Source: Paenibacillus_AQ nitricinens (lineage in GTDB: Bacteria > Bacillota > Bacilli > Paenibacillales > Paenibacillaceae). Taken from it: DNA of 64,000 nt. The stretch is from positions 4,030,001 to 4,094,000 of the forward strand of contig NZ_CP183948.1 in assembly GCF_052056485.1 (NCBI RefSeq). The letters run 5' to 3'. The first letter of the stretch is position 1, and each line of letters begins with the position of its first letter. The translations under genes and the position numbers were made by a program. Below the pieces are notes generated by a model that had not been told where the DNA came from, made no database searches, and was given only the letters and a program-made list of their open reading frames with translations. This document shows, one piece after another, positions 49,201-57,918 of this stretch.

Positions 49201-50534
49201 AGCTCTGTAATATTATTGCGGGTAATCGATAACCCCGTGGTCTCTATATCAAACACTACATAGGTAGCTGTCTTCAAGTCCAAAGGCTGAGCATTCTCGA
49301 CAATATTCACAGAGTCATTCACAACATTGGCTTCCACGCCATAAATCATTTTTATCTTATGCTTATGAGCTGCATGGTTCGCATCCGGAAAAGCCTGAAC
49401 TCCGCCATGATCAGAAATAGCAATCGCAGGATGACCCCACTGGGCAGCTGTTTTGACATAGGTAGTGATCGGAGTGACCGCATCCATCGTACTCATCGTA
49501 GTGTGAAGGTGAAACTCCACCCGTTTCTTAGGAGCTGTATCTTTACGTGCAGGCGGTGCTTTAACTTCTGTTAAGTCCGAAGGAATCATCACTAGCTCAG
49601 GAATCTGCATAAACCGGTCATATTCCACTTTTCCGCGTGCTCTTACCCATTTACCGTTAGCTAACTGACTCATAACCTTCAGATCATCTTTAGTCTTCGC
49701 GAACATCTTCATTTGTAGAGAATCCGTAAAATCGGTCAGACTGAAAGTGAACAAGGTACTGCCATTGCGAAGTTCCTTACGATCCAGACCAAAAATGGTA
49801 CCCTGAATAGTAATTTTCTTCTCTTCATCTTGAATTTCAAGAATCGGTACAGCCTGTTCCTTAATTTCATACCCCACTTGAAGCTTAATGACTTCACTAG
49901 GATCGCTATCATCAGCAGGAGCTTCTGTTTCTACTGCAGTCATCATCTGCTCAACGATCTCGCGTTGTTCTTGCTGAAGCTTTTGCTGAAATTCTTCATA
50001 TGCCTCAACATTATTATTTTCATTCTCTGCCATTAGCACTTTAACTTTTAAGGTCAGACCGAAATACGTATCATAAAATTTAATAATCGCCCCATCGATG
50101 CCTTTTTTACGAGCCAGCTCCATAGAAGTGGAGTCACTCATCGTCAACATTAAAGTGTCCTCTTTAAGCTCTTGGGTAGAACGTGTCAGCCAGCCATTAA
50201 CCGAAGGGACCTCGCGAGTCACCCACTCCAGAAACAATCCCCAATATTCTTGGACTATCTCTGCTCTACTAACTTTTTGATCATATACGAATAAAAAGCT
50301 TACTTTGGCTATATGCTGTAGCTTCTCCCGCATTCTGAGGCAAAATGTCCGGTATACCTGCGCTGGAACCAGGCTTTCTTTCGCAATCATAATTTGCCAG
50401 TCTCGGTTACCACGGCTGATCTCTACACGCTCTATATATCCATCTAAAAAGTAGGGATCCATAATTGCAGGTGGAATTTCACCTTGCTTCATCAAGAGCT
50501 CGAATCTTTTTCTTCTCTCCTGGTTTTGTTCCAT
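46206..50534 (-). CDS. polC: DNA polymerase III alpha subunit, PolC type
   Basis: A 1442-aa Gram-positive replicative polymerase. N-terminal domain, OB fold (~230-320), PHP domain (RVEFHLHTTMSTMDAVTPIT ~338) split by the 3'-5' exonuclease (YVVFDIETTGLSITRNNITE ~428; HHRAIDD), then the catalytic core, including SRGSVGSSVVATFLGISEVN and the zinc cysteines CLNPECRHSEW/CPDCGEK, palm acidic motif PDIDLNFSG and the C-terminal tail RGLPESNQLSLF (beta-clamp binding). GGTGGGAGGAAAGC precedes ATG 50532-50534; upstream frame residues come from the repeat and are not coding. Confidence 0.98.
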   Translation of the reverse strand: MEQNQERRKRFELLMKQGEIPPAIMDPYFLDGYIERVEISRGNRDWQIMIAKESLVPAQVYRTFCLRMREKLQHIAKVSFLFVYDQKVSRAEIVQEYWGLFLEWVTREVPSVNGWLTRSTQELKEDTLMLTMSDSTSMELARKKGIDGAIIKFYDTYFGLTLKVKVLMAENENNNVEAYEEFQQKLQQEQREIVEQMMTAVETEAPADDSDPSEVIKLQVGYEIKEQAVPILEIQDEEKKITIQGTIFGLDRKELRNGSTLFTFSLTDFTDSLQMKMFAKTKDDLKVMSQLANGKWVRARGKVEYDRFMQIPELVMIPSDLTEVKAPPARKDTAPKKRVEFHLHTTMSTMDAVTPITTYVKTAAQWGHPAIAISDHGGVQAFPDANHAAHKHKIKMIYGVEANVVNDSVNIVENAQPLDLKTATYVVFDIETTGLSITRNNITELAAIKMCEGKEVDRYSTFVNPHEKIPYHIQQLTNITDEMVKDAPDLEPVLRKFVEFVGDSILVAHNARFDMGFIQASLRKIGEPDLPNPSLDTLELARLLYPSMKNHRLNTLADKYKVLLESHHRAIDDTIALGGILTGLLADAEKMKGMTRLDRLNDYVGNDLSNTRPFHCNIYALNQVGKKNLYKLISMSHTEYFKRVPCIPKSKLEEHRDGLLVISGCERGEFFEAVLNKTTEEAMEVAHFYDVLEIQPLTMYMHLVDKGFVAGPDELRDVVRKVCEIGEQLNKPVIATGNVHYLEPRDKLYRDITINGITGFSPLKDQRKPDAHFRTTDEMLSEFEFLGAEKAMEVVVTNTVELAERFEELELFPDKLFTPILEGADEEIRETCYNTAKSIYGEELPEVVIARLEKELAPIIKFGFSANYLISERLVKKSNKDGYLVGSRGSVGSSVVATFLGISEVNPLPAHYICLNPECRHSEWFLDGSVRSGFDLPDKVCPDCGEKLKGEGQDIPFETFLGFKGDKVPDIDLNFSGEYQPNAHNFTKEMFGEKNVFRAGTIGTVAEKTAFGFTKKYEELHQKRWRGAEVGRLAAGCTGVKRSTGQHPGGIVVVPDYMEVEDITPVQFPADDVNAEWKTTHFDYHAFDANLLKLDILGHDDPTMMRMLQDLTGVDPTTIPMNDPKVMSMFNSTDALGVRPDEIRSPVATYGVPEMGTKFVRQMLIESKPSSFADLLQISGLSHGTGVWLGNAQELIKNNTCNIKTVIGCRDDIMLFLIYKAGMDASLAFKITESVRKGKGLSDEWIEEMKKCKVPQWYIDSCLKIQYMFPKAHAAAYVISAVRTAFFKLYHPIEYYATYFSVRAADFDIELCCKGYEAINRQIVDIEQKGFQALPKEKAMLPVLEMALEMTARGFTFKNIDLYRSEANKFIVDDKSLIPPFSALAGIGENAAINIAAAKDAGEFLSIEDFQQKSKASKTVIELLTNMGCFRGLPESNQLSLF

Positions 50535-50604
50535 GCTTTCCTCCCACCTTTGATAACTCCGTAAAACACAATCAATGATATTCAGTGAAAGTACAATATG
50601 ATAA

Positions 50605-50700
50605 AAAAAACGACGTTGTCGGCTTTTAAAGACAATATCTGTTTCTCGTAAAAATAAAAGGGATAATTTATAGTGCAAACCTATAAATTCTTATATTTTA
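50605..50700 (+). repeat. Dispersed composite repeat (copy 3)
   Basis: It has the same two modules as the 61.15-kb copy: a hairpin-like block (ACGACGTTGTCGGCTTTT, GACAATATCTGTTTCTCGTA) and then the palindrome, here AAAATAAAAGGGATAATTTA facing CTATAAATTCTTATATTTT. Divergence is mainly compensatory (GTATAA/TTATAC becomes TTTATAG/CTATAAA). It sits between proS and polC. Confidence 0.8.
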
Positions 50701-50804
50701 AAAAGCTTCTGGATTCAAAAAGCATTGGGTACTTTCGGCCCGCTGACTCCTCTCTCCAGAAGCTAGATTAAAATACTACAAGACTGTTGATCGGTGCCAA
50801 AAGA

Positions 50805-52253
50805 TTAATAGGCCTTTGCAAAAACCACAGTATGCTCAGCTGGTTTGCCACAGCAAATGCAGACTTGCTTCTTCTCCGCCGGATCGAAAGGAATGTTGCG
50901 GCTTCCCGCACCTGTCTCTTCCTTAACTTTGGACTCGCATGCTTCGGAACCACACCAGCCAGCTAGTGCAAAGCCGCGTTTTTCTTCCATTGAAGCTTTC
51001 ATTTCTTCCAAGGAATCCACAGAATAGAAATGGTCCTCGCGGAATTTCAAGGCACGTTCGAACATTTCATTATGAACCTGTTCGAGCATTGCTTGAACTT
51101 CTTCTACGAGGTTCTCTTGCTGAATAACCTTCTTCTCACCTGTGACACGGGAGACGATTACGCAGACGCCATTCTCCATGTCGCGTGGTCCAAGCTCCAA
51201 GCGCACAGGTATACCGCGCATTTCATATTCATTGAACTTCCAACCTGGCGTTACATCCGAACGATCATCGACACGTACACGAACGCCTGCGTTCTTCAGT
51301 TCCTTGAACAGCTCGTCCGTCCGTCCAATCACGGCTTCGCGAGTTTTAGGAGGTCCGATCGGAATCATAATTACTTGAGTTGGCGCTACCTTAGGCGGTA
51401 GAACAAGCCCACGGTCATCGCCATGCACCATAATCAGCGAACCAATCAAGCGTGTAGTGGATCCCCATGAGGTCGTATGCACATATTCTAAATTATTGTC
51501 GCGGCTCAAATACTGGATCTCAAATGCTGTTGCAAACTTGGTACCTAAGTAATGTGAGGTAGCAGCCTGAACAGCACGTCCATCTTTCATCATCGCTTCA
51601 ATAGAATACGTATCTACAGCACCAGCAAAACGCTCGGAAGGTGTCTTTTGTCCAGTAATCACCGGAATAGCAAGGAAAGTCTCGGCAAAATCACGGTAGT
51701 TATCCAGCATCTTCATGGTTTCTTCACGAGCTTCAGCTTCATTCTCATGTGCAGTATGCCCTTCTTGCCAAAGAAACTCAGTAGTGCGGATAAATGGTAA
51801 CGTACGCTTCTCCCAACGAACCACGTTCGCCCATTGATTGATAAGTACAGGAAGGTCACGATAGGACTGAATCCATTTGGAATACATATGCCCGAACATG
51901 GTCTCAGAAGTAGGACGGACAGCCAGACGTTCTTCAAGCACGTCTCCACCAGCCTCAGTTACCCATGGCAGTTCGGGATTAAAGCCTTCAATATGATCCT
52001 TTTCCTTTTGAAAGAAACTCTCTGGAATGAACACTGGAAAATAAGCATTACGATGCCCTGTTTCCTTAAGGCGACGGTTCATTTCCGCCTGAATATGCTC
52101 CCATATTTCATAGCCCTCTGGCTTAAATACGATACAGCCACGAACAGGAGAGTAGTCCATCAAGTCCCCTTTTTTTATAACATCAATATACCAGCGTGAG
52201 AAATCCTCGCTTTGCGGCGTGATTTCCGTAACGAATTGCTTATCTTTTGCCAT
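50805..52253 (-). CDS. proS: Prolyl-tRNA synthetase, archaeal/eukaryotic-type (short, no insertion domain)
   Basis: A 482-aa class II ProRS of the type lacking the bacterial editing insertion. Motif 2 RWEKRTLPFIRTTEFLWQEG, motif 3 region STRLIGSLIMVHGDDRGLVL, anticodon domain (APTQVIMIPIG), and a C-terminal zinc-like domain with CGSEACESKV, CICCGKPAEH ending FAKAY. The usual bacterial ProRS of Bacillus at this locus is ~565 aa with an insertion domain, so the gene looks like a different type at the same site. The ATG is 26 bp from rseP. Confidence 0.95.
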   Translation of the reverse strand: MAKDKQFVTEITPQSEDFSRWYIDVIKKGDLMDYSPVRGCIVFKPEGYEIWEHIQAEMNRRLKETGHRNAYFPVFIPESFFQKEKDHIEGFNPELPWVTEAGGDVLEERLAVRPTSETMFGHMYSKWIQSYRDLPVLINQWANVVRWEKRTLPFIRTTEFLWQEGHTAHENEAEAREETMKMLDNYRDFAETFLAIPVITGQKTPSERFAGAVDTYSIEAMMKDGRAVQAATSHYLGTKFATAFEIQYLSRDNNLEYVHTTSWGSTTRLIGSLIMVHGDDRGLVLPPKVAPTQVIMIPIGPPKTREAVIGRTDELFKELKNAGVRVRVDDRSDVTPGWKFNEYEMRGIPVRLELGPRDMENGVCVIVSRVTGEKKVIQQENLVEEVQAMLEQVHNEMFERALKFREDHFYSVDSLEEMKASMEEKRGFALAGWCGSEACESKVKEETGAGSRNIPFDPAEKKQVCICCGKPAEHTVVFAKAY

Positions 52254-52278
52254 GTAATGGAATGCCTCCCGAAGAAAA

Positions 52279-53553
52279 TTAGCCGCTGATCAAACGTAAA
52301 ATATCATTATACGTAACAGCAATCATTAATAAAAATAACAGTGCAAATCCGACAAAGTGAACCATACCTTCACGGCTCGGGTCTACAGGTTTACCGCGTA
52401 ATGCCTCCACACCTAGGAACGCCAGACGGCTTCCATCGAGTGCTGGAATCGGTAATAGGTTGAAAATCCCCAGATACAAGCTTAGGATAGCAGCCCAATA
52501 GGTAAGATACTGAATGCCTTGTTGGGCAATTTGACCGGTTACTTCAAAGGTACGAACCGGACCTCCAATATCATCCATATTGAATTTATTGATCAATTGC
52601 TTAAAGCCCAGAAAGATAGCTTCCGTCGTATCGACCATAGCTTTACCTGAACCTGTCAACGTCTCTCCAACCCCTGCTTTGCGGGTAGGAAGCTCAGGTG
52701 TAATCCCTATTTTACCGCCTTCTTGTCCCTCCATGCTACGAGGAACGAGAGTCACATTAAGGGTCTCATCACCACGTTGCAGCATCCATTTCATTTCTTT
52801 CCCTTTGGACTCCGAGGTTAAGTCAATCATTTTTTGGTAATCGGCACCAATCTTCTCACCGTTGATGGATACAATGATGTCACCCTTTTGCAATCCCGCC
52901 TCTTGTGCAGGCATTCCTTCAGAGACATCACCGATCTTAACATAAGTAGGGTTCTCCACCGGAATCCCAACCATTTGCAAATGGATGGCAAACAGAACAA
53001 AGGCTAACAGGAAGTTCATCACAGGACCCGCAACAATAGCCAATGCCCGCTGACCCACGGTTTTACTACCGAATTGGCGGTCTTTAGGCGCAATTTGAGT
53101 CTGCTGCGTTCCTTTAATCATCATCGCTTGCGGATGAACATCATAAGTAGTAACTTCGCCATCCACATCCAAGCGGATTTGCAGATCATTTTCAAGATCA
53201 GTATGCAAAGCCTCACCACGGATAACATTTTTACGTGTATCCAATGCGTCCAGATAAATATTTTTCACTTTGTTATCCTGACCAAGTCTTACTGCAATGG
53301 TTTGTCCAGAGCCAATCTCAATAATCTCTGGATCTTCACCAGCCATCCGAGCATAACCGCCAAAAGGCAGTAAACGCAAAGTGAACTGTGTCTCATTCCG
53401 TTTATAAGAAAACAGTTTCGGACCGAAACCGATAGCAAATTCCCTCACGAGAATACCGGCGCGTTTGGCAAAATAATAGTGACCCCATTCATGTACAGTC
53501 ACCAGAACAAAAAACATGAGCACCGTTAATAAAACGACTTGAACCATTTCCAA
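52279..53553 (-). CDS. rseP: Site-2 intramembrane zinc metalloprotease RseP/RasP
   Basis: A 424-aa S2P protease. First helix (VVLLTVLMFFVLVTVHEWGH) with HEWGH zinc ligands, GFGPKLF, a periplasmic/extracytoplasmic PDZ domain (GDVSEGMPAQEAGLQKGDII, ~190-270), FNLLPIPALDGSRLAFLG with the third ligand, and a last helix. It cleaves anti-sigma factors and signal-peptide remnants. A TTG at 53551-53553, 9 nt after GGGGG, is preferred; the ATG two codons later is nearly equivalent. Confidence 0.95.
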   Translation of the reverse strand: MEMVQVVLLTVLMFFVLVTVHEWGHYYFAKRAGILVREFAIGFGPKLFSYKRNETQFTLRLLPFGGYARMAGEDPEIIEIGSGQTIAVRLGQDNKVKNIYLDALDTRKNVIRGEALHTDLENDLQIRLDVDGEVTTYDVHPQAMMIKGTQQTQIAPKDRQFGSKTVGQRALAIVAGPVMNFLLAFVLFAIHLQMVGIPVENPTYVKIGDVSEGMPAQEAGLQKGDIIVSINGEKIGADYQKMIDLTSESKGKEMKWMLQRGDETLNVTLVPRSMEGQEGGKIGITPELPTRKAGVGETLTGSGKAMVDTTEAIFLGFKQLINKFNMDDIGGPVRTFEVTGQIAQQGIQYLTYWAAILSLYLGIFNLLPIPALDGSRLAFLGVEALRGKPVDPSREGMVHFVGFALLFLLMIAVTYNDILRLISG

Positions 53554-53699
53554 ACGTATCATCCCCCTTTAGCTGTAAGACCGAAGTATGTCCTCTTAAT
53601 TTATCATTATTCTCCGATCAGGCACAAGAGAATCAACTGTCCCAACCTATTTTTAGGGCAAAGTAAGTATTTCCAGCCAAAAAGAGATCAATCTACATT

Positions 53700-54839
53700 C
53701 TACAACGTTGCTGCCAGCTCACGAACACGCTTATCACAGGATTCAATTTGTTCTAAATTCGGATTATCCTCGTTAATATGACGATGAAGCACTTCTCCGA
53801 TGATCTCCTCAATGCGCAGGAATGGGATCTCATGACTTAAGAAACGAGCAACAGCAATTTCATTTGCTGCATTAAAAGCAGTAGTAGCTGTCCCTCCAGC
53901 TTTTCCACAATCCATGGCTAGCTTAAGCGCAGGGAATCGTTCATAGTCCATTTCTCGGAAAGTCAAACGTCCAACTTCAGCCAACGACAAACGCTGTGCC
54001 GGTGACTCCCAGCGTTCGGGATAAGTGAGCGCATATTGAATGGGGACACGCATATCGGGATTACCAAGCTGAGCAATAATGCTGCTGTCACGGAACTCCA
54101 CATAAGAGTGAATGATACTCTCTGGATGCAAAAGTACATTTACTTGTTCATAAGGTAGACCAAATAGCCAATGCGCTTCAATCACCTCAAGCCCTTTATT
54201 CACCATTGTAGCAGAATCAATCGTGATTTTCGCGCCCATGCTCCAATTCGGATGACGAAGTGCATCTTCTACCGTTACATTCTTGAGTTGATCACGAGTG
54301 AAATCCCGGAAGGATCCACCAGAAGCTGTTAAAGTGATGCAAGCAATATCCGCGAGATTCTCACCATTTAAGCACTGAAAAATAGCAGAATGCTCGCTAT
54401 CGATAGGTAACAACTTAACACCTTTACGATTAGCTAGATCAGTGACGAGGTGTCCTGCCGTTACCAAAGTCTCTTTATTAGCTAGTCCAATATGTTTGCC
54501 TGCTTCGATCGCAGCTAACGTGGATTGGAGGCCTACACTACCCATAACAGCCGTTACGACCATTTCGGCATCTCCACCTGCTGCCACCTCAACAAGACCT
54601 TCATTCCCGCTGTATAGCTGTATGCCTGAAGGCAGACTGGATCTAATCTCATCTGCCAGCTCCTTTGTCGCAACAGAAACACGACGAGGATTAAACCGAC
54701 GAACTTGTTCCAGCAATAACGCTGTATTCGTTCCAGCTGCCAAGCCATCTACTTGAAAAGAGTCTGGGTGCATAGCGATGACATCTAGAGTCTGAGTGCC
54801 GATCGAACCTGTGGAACCAAGAACACTTATTTTTTTCAT
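53700..54839 (-). CDS. dxr: 1-Deoxy-D-xylulose 5-phosphate reductoisomerase
   Basis: A 379-aa MEP-pathway enzyme supplying isoprenoid precursors, including for undecaprenyl phosphate. NADPH motif LGSTGSIGTQTLDV, ANKETLV, PIDSEHSAIFQCL, TASGGSFRDFTRDQL, HPNWSMGAKITIDSATMVNK and NAANEIAVA. AAGGAGAGGG precedes the ATG. It is grouped with uppS, cdsA, rseP and proS. Confidence 0.97.
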   Translation of the reverse strand: MKKISVLGSTGSIGTQTLDVIAMHPDSFQVDGLAAGTNTALLLEQVRRFNPRRVSVATKELADEIRSSLPSGIQLYSGNEGLVEVAAGGDAEMVVTAVMGSVGLQSTLAAIEAGKHIGLANKETLVTAGHLVTDLANRKGVKLLPIDSEHSAIFQCLNGENLADIACITLTASGGSFRDFTRDQLKNVTVEDALRHPNWSMGAKITIDSATMVNKGLEVIEAHWLFGLPYEQVNVLLHPESIIHSYVEFRDSSIIAQLGNPDMRVPIQYALTYPERWESPAQRLSLAEVGRLTFREMDYERFPALKLAMDCGKAGGTATTAFNAANEIAVARFLSHEIPFLRIEEIIGEVLHRHINEDNPNLEQIESCDKRVRELAATL

Positions 54840-54859
54840 AGTTATACCCTCTCCTTCCG

Positions 54860-55663
54860 TTAATAGTAAGGCATAAGCATTACGATATGTACGAATGGAA
54901 ATACGATAATCCAGCTGTCACATCGATCAAGAATACCACCGTGACCTGGCAGTAGCGTGCCTGAATCTTTGATGCCATACGCACGTTTATAGGCAGATTG
55001 TACAAGATCACCAAGCTGACCCAACACCGCACAAGAAAGCCCTATAAGGAGTGCTCGTCCAATCGCAAGTTGTTCAGGAGCAAATATTGCAAAAACGATA
55101 GCGATCAGCATCGAGATCAGTACTCCACCTACGGCACCTTCCACCGTTTTGTTCGGACTGATGGCAGGCCAAAGTTTGTTCTTCCCCATGCTTCTTCCAA
55201 CAAAGTATGCCCCGGCATCACTACCCCAAATGCAGAAAAGGAGTAAAAAAGTCCAGAACAAACCATGTCCGTCATCCGATGCACGAGCCATGGCCATATA
55301 AGAAAAACCCATTCCAATGTATACTATACCAGTAAACAGCAAGGCTGTTACTCGAATATCTAATTTATTTTTAGTAAAAACTGTAACTAAAAGGAACAAG
55401 AGCAGCAGAATCCAAATTCCTTGTTCCCACGATAAGGGTGCAGAGATCCCAAGCAAATTCCAAGGGATCATGAAACTTAGAATGGCTGCATAACCAAGAA
55501 CGGTAGAACCGGAAAGCGCAGGTATCCCTATCATTTTCACAAATTCATAAAACCCGATAAAAGCCATGGCAGTAAGTAACAACTGGTATGGCCAGTTTCC
55601 CAACACGCATAAGCCTAAAAATAGTGCTCCGGCAACAATTCCGGTAATCAATCGCTGCTTCAA
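54860..55663 (-). CDS. cdsA: Phosphatidate cytidylyltransferase
   Basis: A 267-aa polytopic membrane enzyme making CDP-diacylglycerol, the substrate of PgsA (12319). About eight hydrophobic helices; the CDS signature is complete in LGQLGDLVQSAYKRAYGIKD and LLPGHGGILDRCDSW. TTG start (55661-55663) after ATAGGAG. It sits between uppS and dxr with 20-bp gaps. Confidence 0.96.
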   Translation of the reverse strand: MKQRLITGIVAGALFLGLCVLGNWPYQLLLTAMAFIGFYEFVKMIGIPALSGSTVLGYAAILSFMIPWNLLGISAPLSWEQGIWILLLLFLLVTVFTKNKLDIRVTALLFTGIVYIGMGFSYMAMARASDDGHGLFWTFLLLFCIWGSDAGAYFVGRSMGKNKLWPAISPNKTVEGAVGGVLISMLIAIVFAIFAPEQLAIGRALLIGLSCAVLGQLGDLVQSAYKRAYGIKDSGTLLPGHGGILDRCDSWIIVFPFVHIVMLMPYY

Positions 55664-55684
55664 AGGTTTCCATCTCCTATCAAG

Positions 55685-56452
55685 CTACTTCAGTCCACCA
55701 TAACGGCGTGTACGGCGTTGATATTCAGCAACTGCCTGATGCAAATGCTCCTTATCAAATTCAGGCCAATACACATCAGTAAACCACAGCTCACTATAAG
55801 CAAGCTGCCATAGCATGAAATTGCTAAGTCGCATTTCTCCACTTGTACGTATAAGCAAATCCGGATCTGGTAACCCACCAGATAACATTCGGCTATCGAT
55901 TAGATCAGTCGTAATATCTTCCGGTGTCAAAGCCCCTGATTGGATGTCCTTACCAATGCTGCGCATGCAGTCCTCAATTTCTTTGCGCCCCCCATAATTA
56001 AGAGCAAAATTCAATATAAGTCCAGTATTGCCCTGTGTCCGGGAAATAGCTTCTTCCATAGCTTTGCGTGTAAATGAAGGCAATGCATCAGTATCACCCA
56101 TCATACGTACTTGGACATTCTTCTCAATCAGCTCATCAAGCTCAATGGCTAGAAACTCCACTGGCAAGCGCATCAGATAATCGACTTCTTCCTTTGGTCG
56201 TTTCCAATTTTCTGTCGAGAACGCATACATCGTCAAAAACTCAACACCCAGTTCGTCTGCAGCGATTGTAGCACGTTTAACAGCCTTCATGCCATTCTGA
56301 TGACCCACAACGCGCGGCAACCCGCGACGTTTAGCCCAACGCCCATTGCCGTCCATAATAACAGCCACATGCCGGGGAATGTTATCCGGTGAAATCTCGA
56401 CTGGCTGTTGCCTGTCTTTACGGCTCAGCCACGCTTGAACCCGTTTGATCAT
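55685..56452 (-). CDS. uppS: Undecaprenyl diphosphate synthase (isoprenyl transferase)
   Basis: A 255-aa cis-prenyltransferase for the lipid carrier of cell-wall synthesis. It has HVAVIMDGNGRWAKRRGLPR with the catalytic Asp, YAFSTENWKRPKEEV, LNFALNYGGRKEI and DLLIRTSGEMRLSNFMLWQL. GGAGGAAACGGAA makes ATG 56450-56452 the start; an upstream ATG twelve codons earlier has no site. First gene of the uppS-cdsA-dxr-rseP-proS group. Confidence 0.97.
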   Translation of the reverse strand: MIKRVQAWLSRKDRQQPVEISPDNIPRHVAVIMDGNGRWAKRRGLPRVVGHQNGMKAVKRATIAADELGVEFLTMYAFSTENWKRPKEEVDYLMRLPVEFLAIELDELIEKNVQVRMMGDTDALPSFTRKAMEEAISRTQGNTGLILNFALNYGGRKEIEDCMRSIGKDIQSGALTPEDITTDLIDSRMLSGGLPDPDLLIRTSGEMRLSNFMLWQLAYSELWFTDVYWPEFDKEHLHQAVAEYQRRTRRYGGLK

Positions 56453-56480
56453 TTCCGTTTCCTCCAAGCTCTTATCAGAA

Positions 56481-56521
56481 AGAGACAAACCCCACCATTA
56501 ACGGAGGGGCCTCAAGTCTCT
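56481..56521 (-). terminator. Terminator of frr
   Basis: On the minus strand AGAGAC...GTCTCT form the base and GGCCCC(TCC)...GG(T)GGGG the upper stem, followed by TTCTG. The U-run is weak, so termination may be partial ahead of uppS. Confidence 0.55.
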
Positions 56522-56530
56522 AGAATATCT

Positions 56531-57085
56531 TTATACTTCCATAATCTCTTTTTCTTTGGATACAAGCACTTTGTCGACCTCGGCTATGAACTTATCCGTT
56601 GTCTTTTGAATGTCTTCCTGATGGCCACGGGACTCATCTTCCGAGATACCGTTTTTCTCCATCTTCTTAATATCATCGTTGGCATCACGGCGAATGTTGC
56701 GGATCGCTACTTTCGCTTCTTCACCAAATTTCTTCGTCAATTTCACCAAATCCGTCCGACGTTCTTCAGTAAGCGGAGGGATAGAAAGACGAATGATTGT
56801 TCCGTCATTAGCAGGCGTTAAACCGATATCCGATTTCATGATCGCCCGTTCAATGTCAGACATCGATGTTTTGTCCCACGGCTGGATTAACAGTGTCCGG
56901 GAATCCGGAGTACTGATGTTCGCCAGCTGATTGATTGGAGTAGGGGAACCGTAATATTCAACTTGAATGCGATCTAGCAGTGATGTTGTTGCACGTCCTG
57001 CACGCAATGTTGCCAAGTCACGTTTCAGCGATGAAATCGCTTTTTCCATACGCTCTTCGGCATTTTTTTTGACCGATTGTGGCAT
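56531..57085 (-). CDS. frr: Ribosome-recycling factor
   Basis: A 184-aa RRF splitting post-termination ribosomes. Three-helix bundle with MEKAISSLKRDLATLRAGRA, YYGSPTPINQLANISTPDSR, DGTIIRLSIPPLTEERRTDL and VRNIRRDAN-type NIRRDANDDI. The ATG overlaps the pyrH stop (TAATG) with AAAGGGAG upstream. Confidence 0.97.
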   Translation of the reverse strand: MPQSVKKNAEERMEKAISSLKRDLATLRAGRATTSLLDRIQVEYYGSPTPINQLANISTPDSRTLLIQPWDKTSMSDIERAIMKSDIGLTPANDGTIIRLSIPPLTEERRTDLVKLTKKFGEEAKVAIRNIRRDANDDIKKMEKNGISEDESRGHQEDIQKTTDKFIAEVDKVLVSKEKEIMEV

Positions 57086-57813
57086 TAATCTACACTCCCT
57101 TTAACAATCGTTCCGATCTTCTCACCGAGAACGACACGTTTGATATTGCCTTGTTCAGTAATGGCAAATACAATGAGCGGTATATTATTATCCATGCAGA
57201 GAGATGAAGCTGTGGAATCCATAACACCAAGGTTTTTGTTCAGAACATCCATGTAAGTGAGCTGTTCAAACTTCTCGGCTGTGCTGTCTTTAAACGGATC
57301 AGCTGAATATACACCATCAACCTTGTTCTTCGCCATCAGAATCACTTCTGCTTCGATTTCTGCTGCTCTAAGTGCTGCAGTAGTATCAGTAGAGAAGAAA
57401 GGATTACCTGTGCCTGCTGCAAAAATAACAACACGGCCCTTCTCCAGGTGGCGAATCGCACGACGACGAATGTACGGTTCAGCAATTTGCTGCATCGAGA
57501 TCGAAGTCTGCACTCTTGTTGGCACATCGATTTGTTCTAATGCATCCTGCAGAGCAAGTGAATTCATTACTGTTGCCAGCATGCCCATATAATCTGCAGT
57601 AGCGCGATCAATGCCACTTGCACTACCAGCGATCCCGCGCCAAATGTTACCTCCACCACAAACAATTGCAACCTGAACTCCAAGTTCTACAACTTCCTTG
57701 ATCTGTTCAGCGATGGAAATAATCATGTCGGCATCAATACCATATCCGTTTTGTCCTGCCAAAGACTCCCCACTTACCTTAAGGACTACTCTCTTAAATA
57801 CCGGCTGTTCCAA
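57085..57813 (-). CDS. pyrH: Uridylate kinase
   Basis: A 242-aa UMP kinase of the amino acid kinase family: FKRVVLKVSGESLAGQNGYG, IVCGGGNIWRG, DYMGMLATVMNSLALQDALE, FAAGTGNPFFSTDTTAALRA and LMAKNKVDGVYSADP. The TTG at 57811-57813 after GAGGG is the start; the longer ATG frame upstream reads through a hairpin (57841-57865) and adds non-family residues. Confidence 0.95.
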   Translation of the reverse strand: MEQPVFKRVVLKVSGESLAGQNGYGIDADMIISIAEQIKEVVELGVQVAIVCGGGNIWRGIAGSASGIDRATADYMGMLATVMNSLALQDALEQIDVPTRVQTSISMQQIAEPYIRRRAIRHLEKGRVVIFAAGTGNPFFSTDTTAALRAAEIEAEVILMAKNKVDGVYSADPFKDSTAEKFEQLTYMDVLNKNLGVMDSTASSLCMDNNIPLIVFAITEQGNIKRVVLGEKIGTIVKGSVD

Positions 57814-57834
57814 ATGTATACCCTCACTTTCTGC

Positions 57835-57865
57835 AAAAGACGGAACACTACGTGTACGTGTTCCG
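57835..57865 (-). terminator. Hairpin between tsf and pyrH
   Basis: On the minus strand CGGAACAC and GTGTTCCG pair around nine nucleotides, followed by TCTTTTG. Probably a weak terminator of rpsB-tsf or an attenuator ahead of pyrH. Confidence 0.6.
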
Positions 57866-57918
57866 CTCTTCTGATGCTTGCCCTTATTCAATTCTTCGCA
57901 TTTATGATAAAGCTGAAA

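Noticed and set aside
50535..50678. N-terminal extension of PolC
   Set aside because: The extra 48 codons read through the dispersed-repeat region and a good GGGAGG site stands at the ATG 50532-50534.
57814..57891. N-terminal extension of PyrH from an upstream ATG
   Set aside because: It would translate a hairpin between tsf and pyrH; the family N-terminus begins at the TTG.
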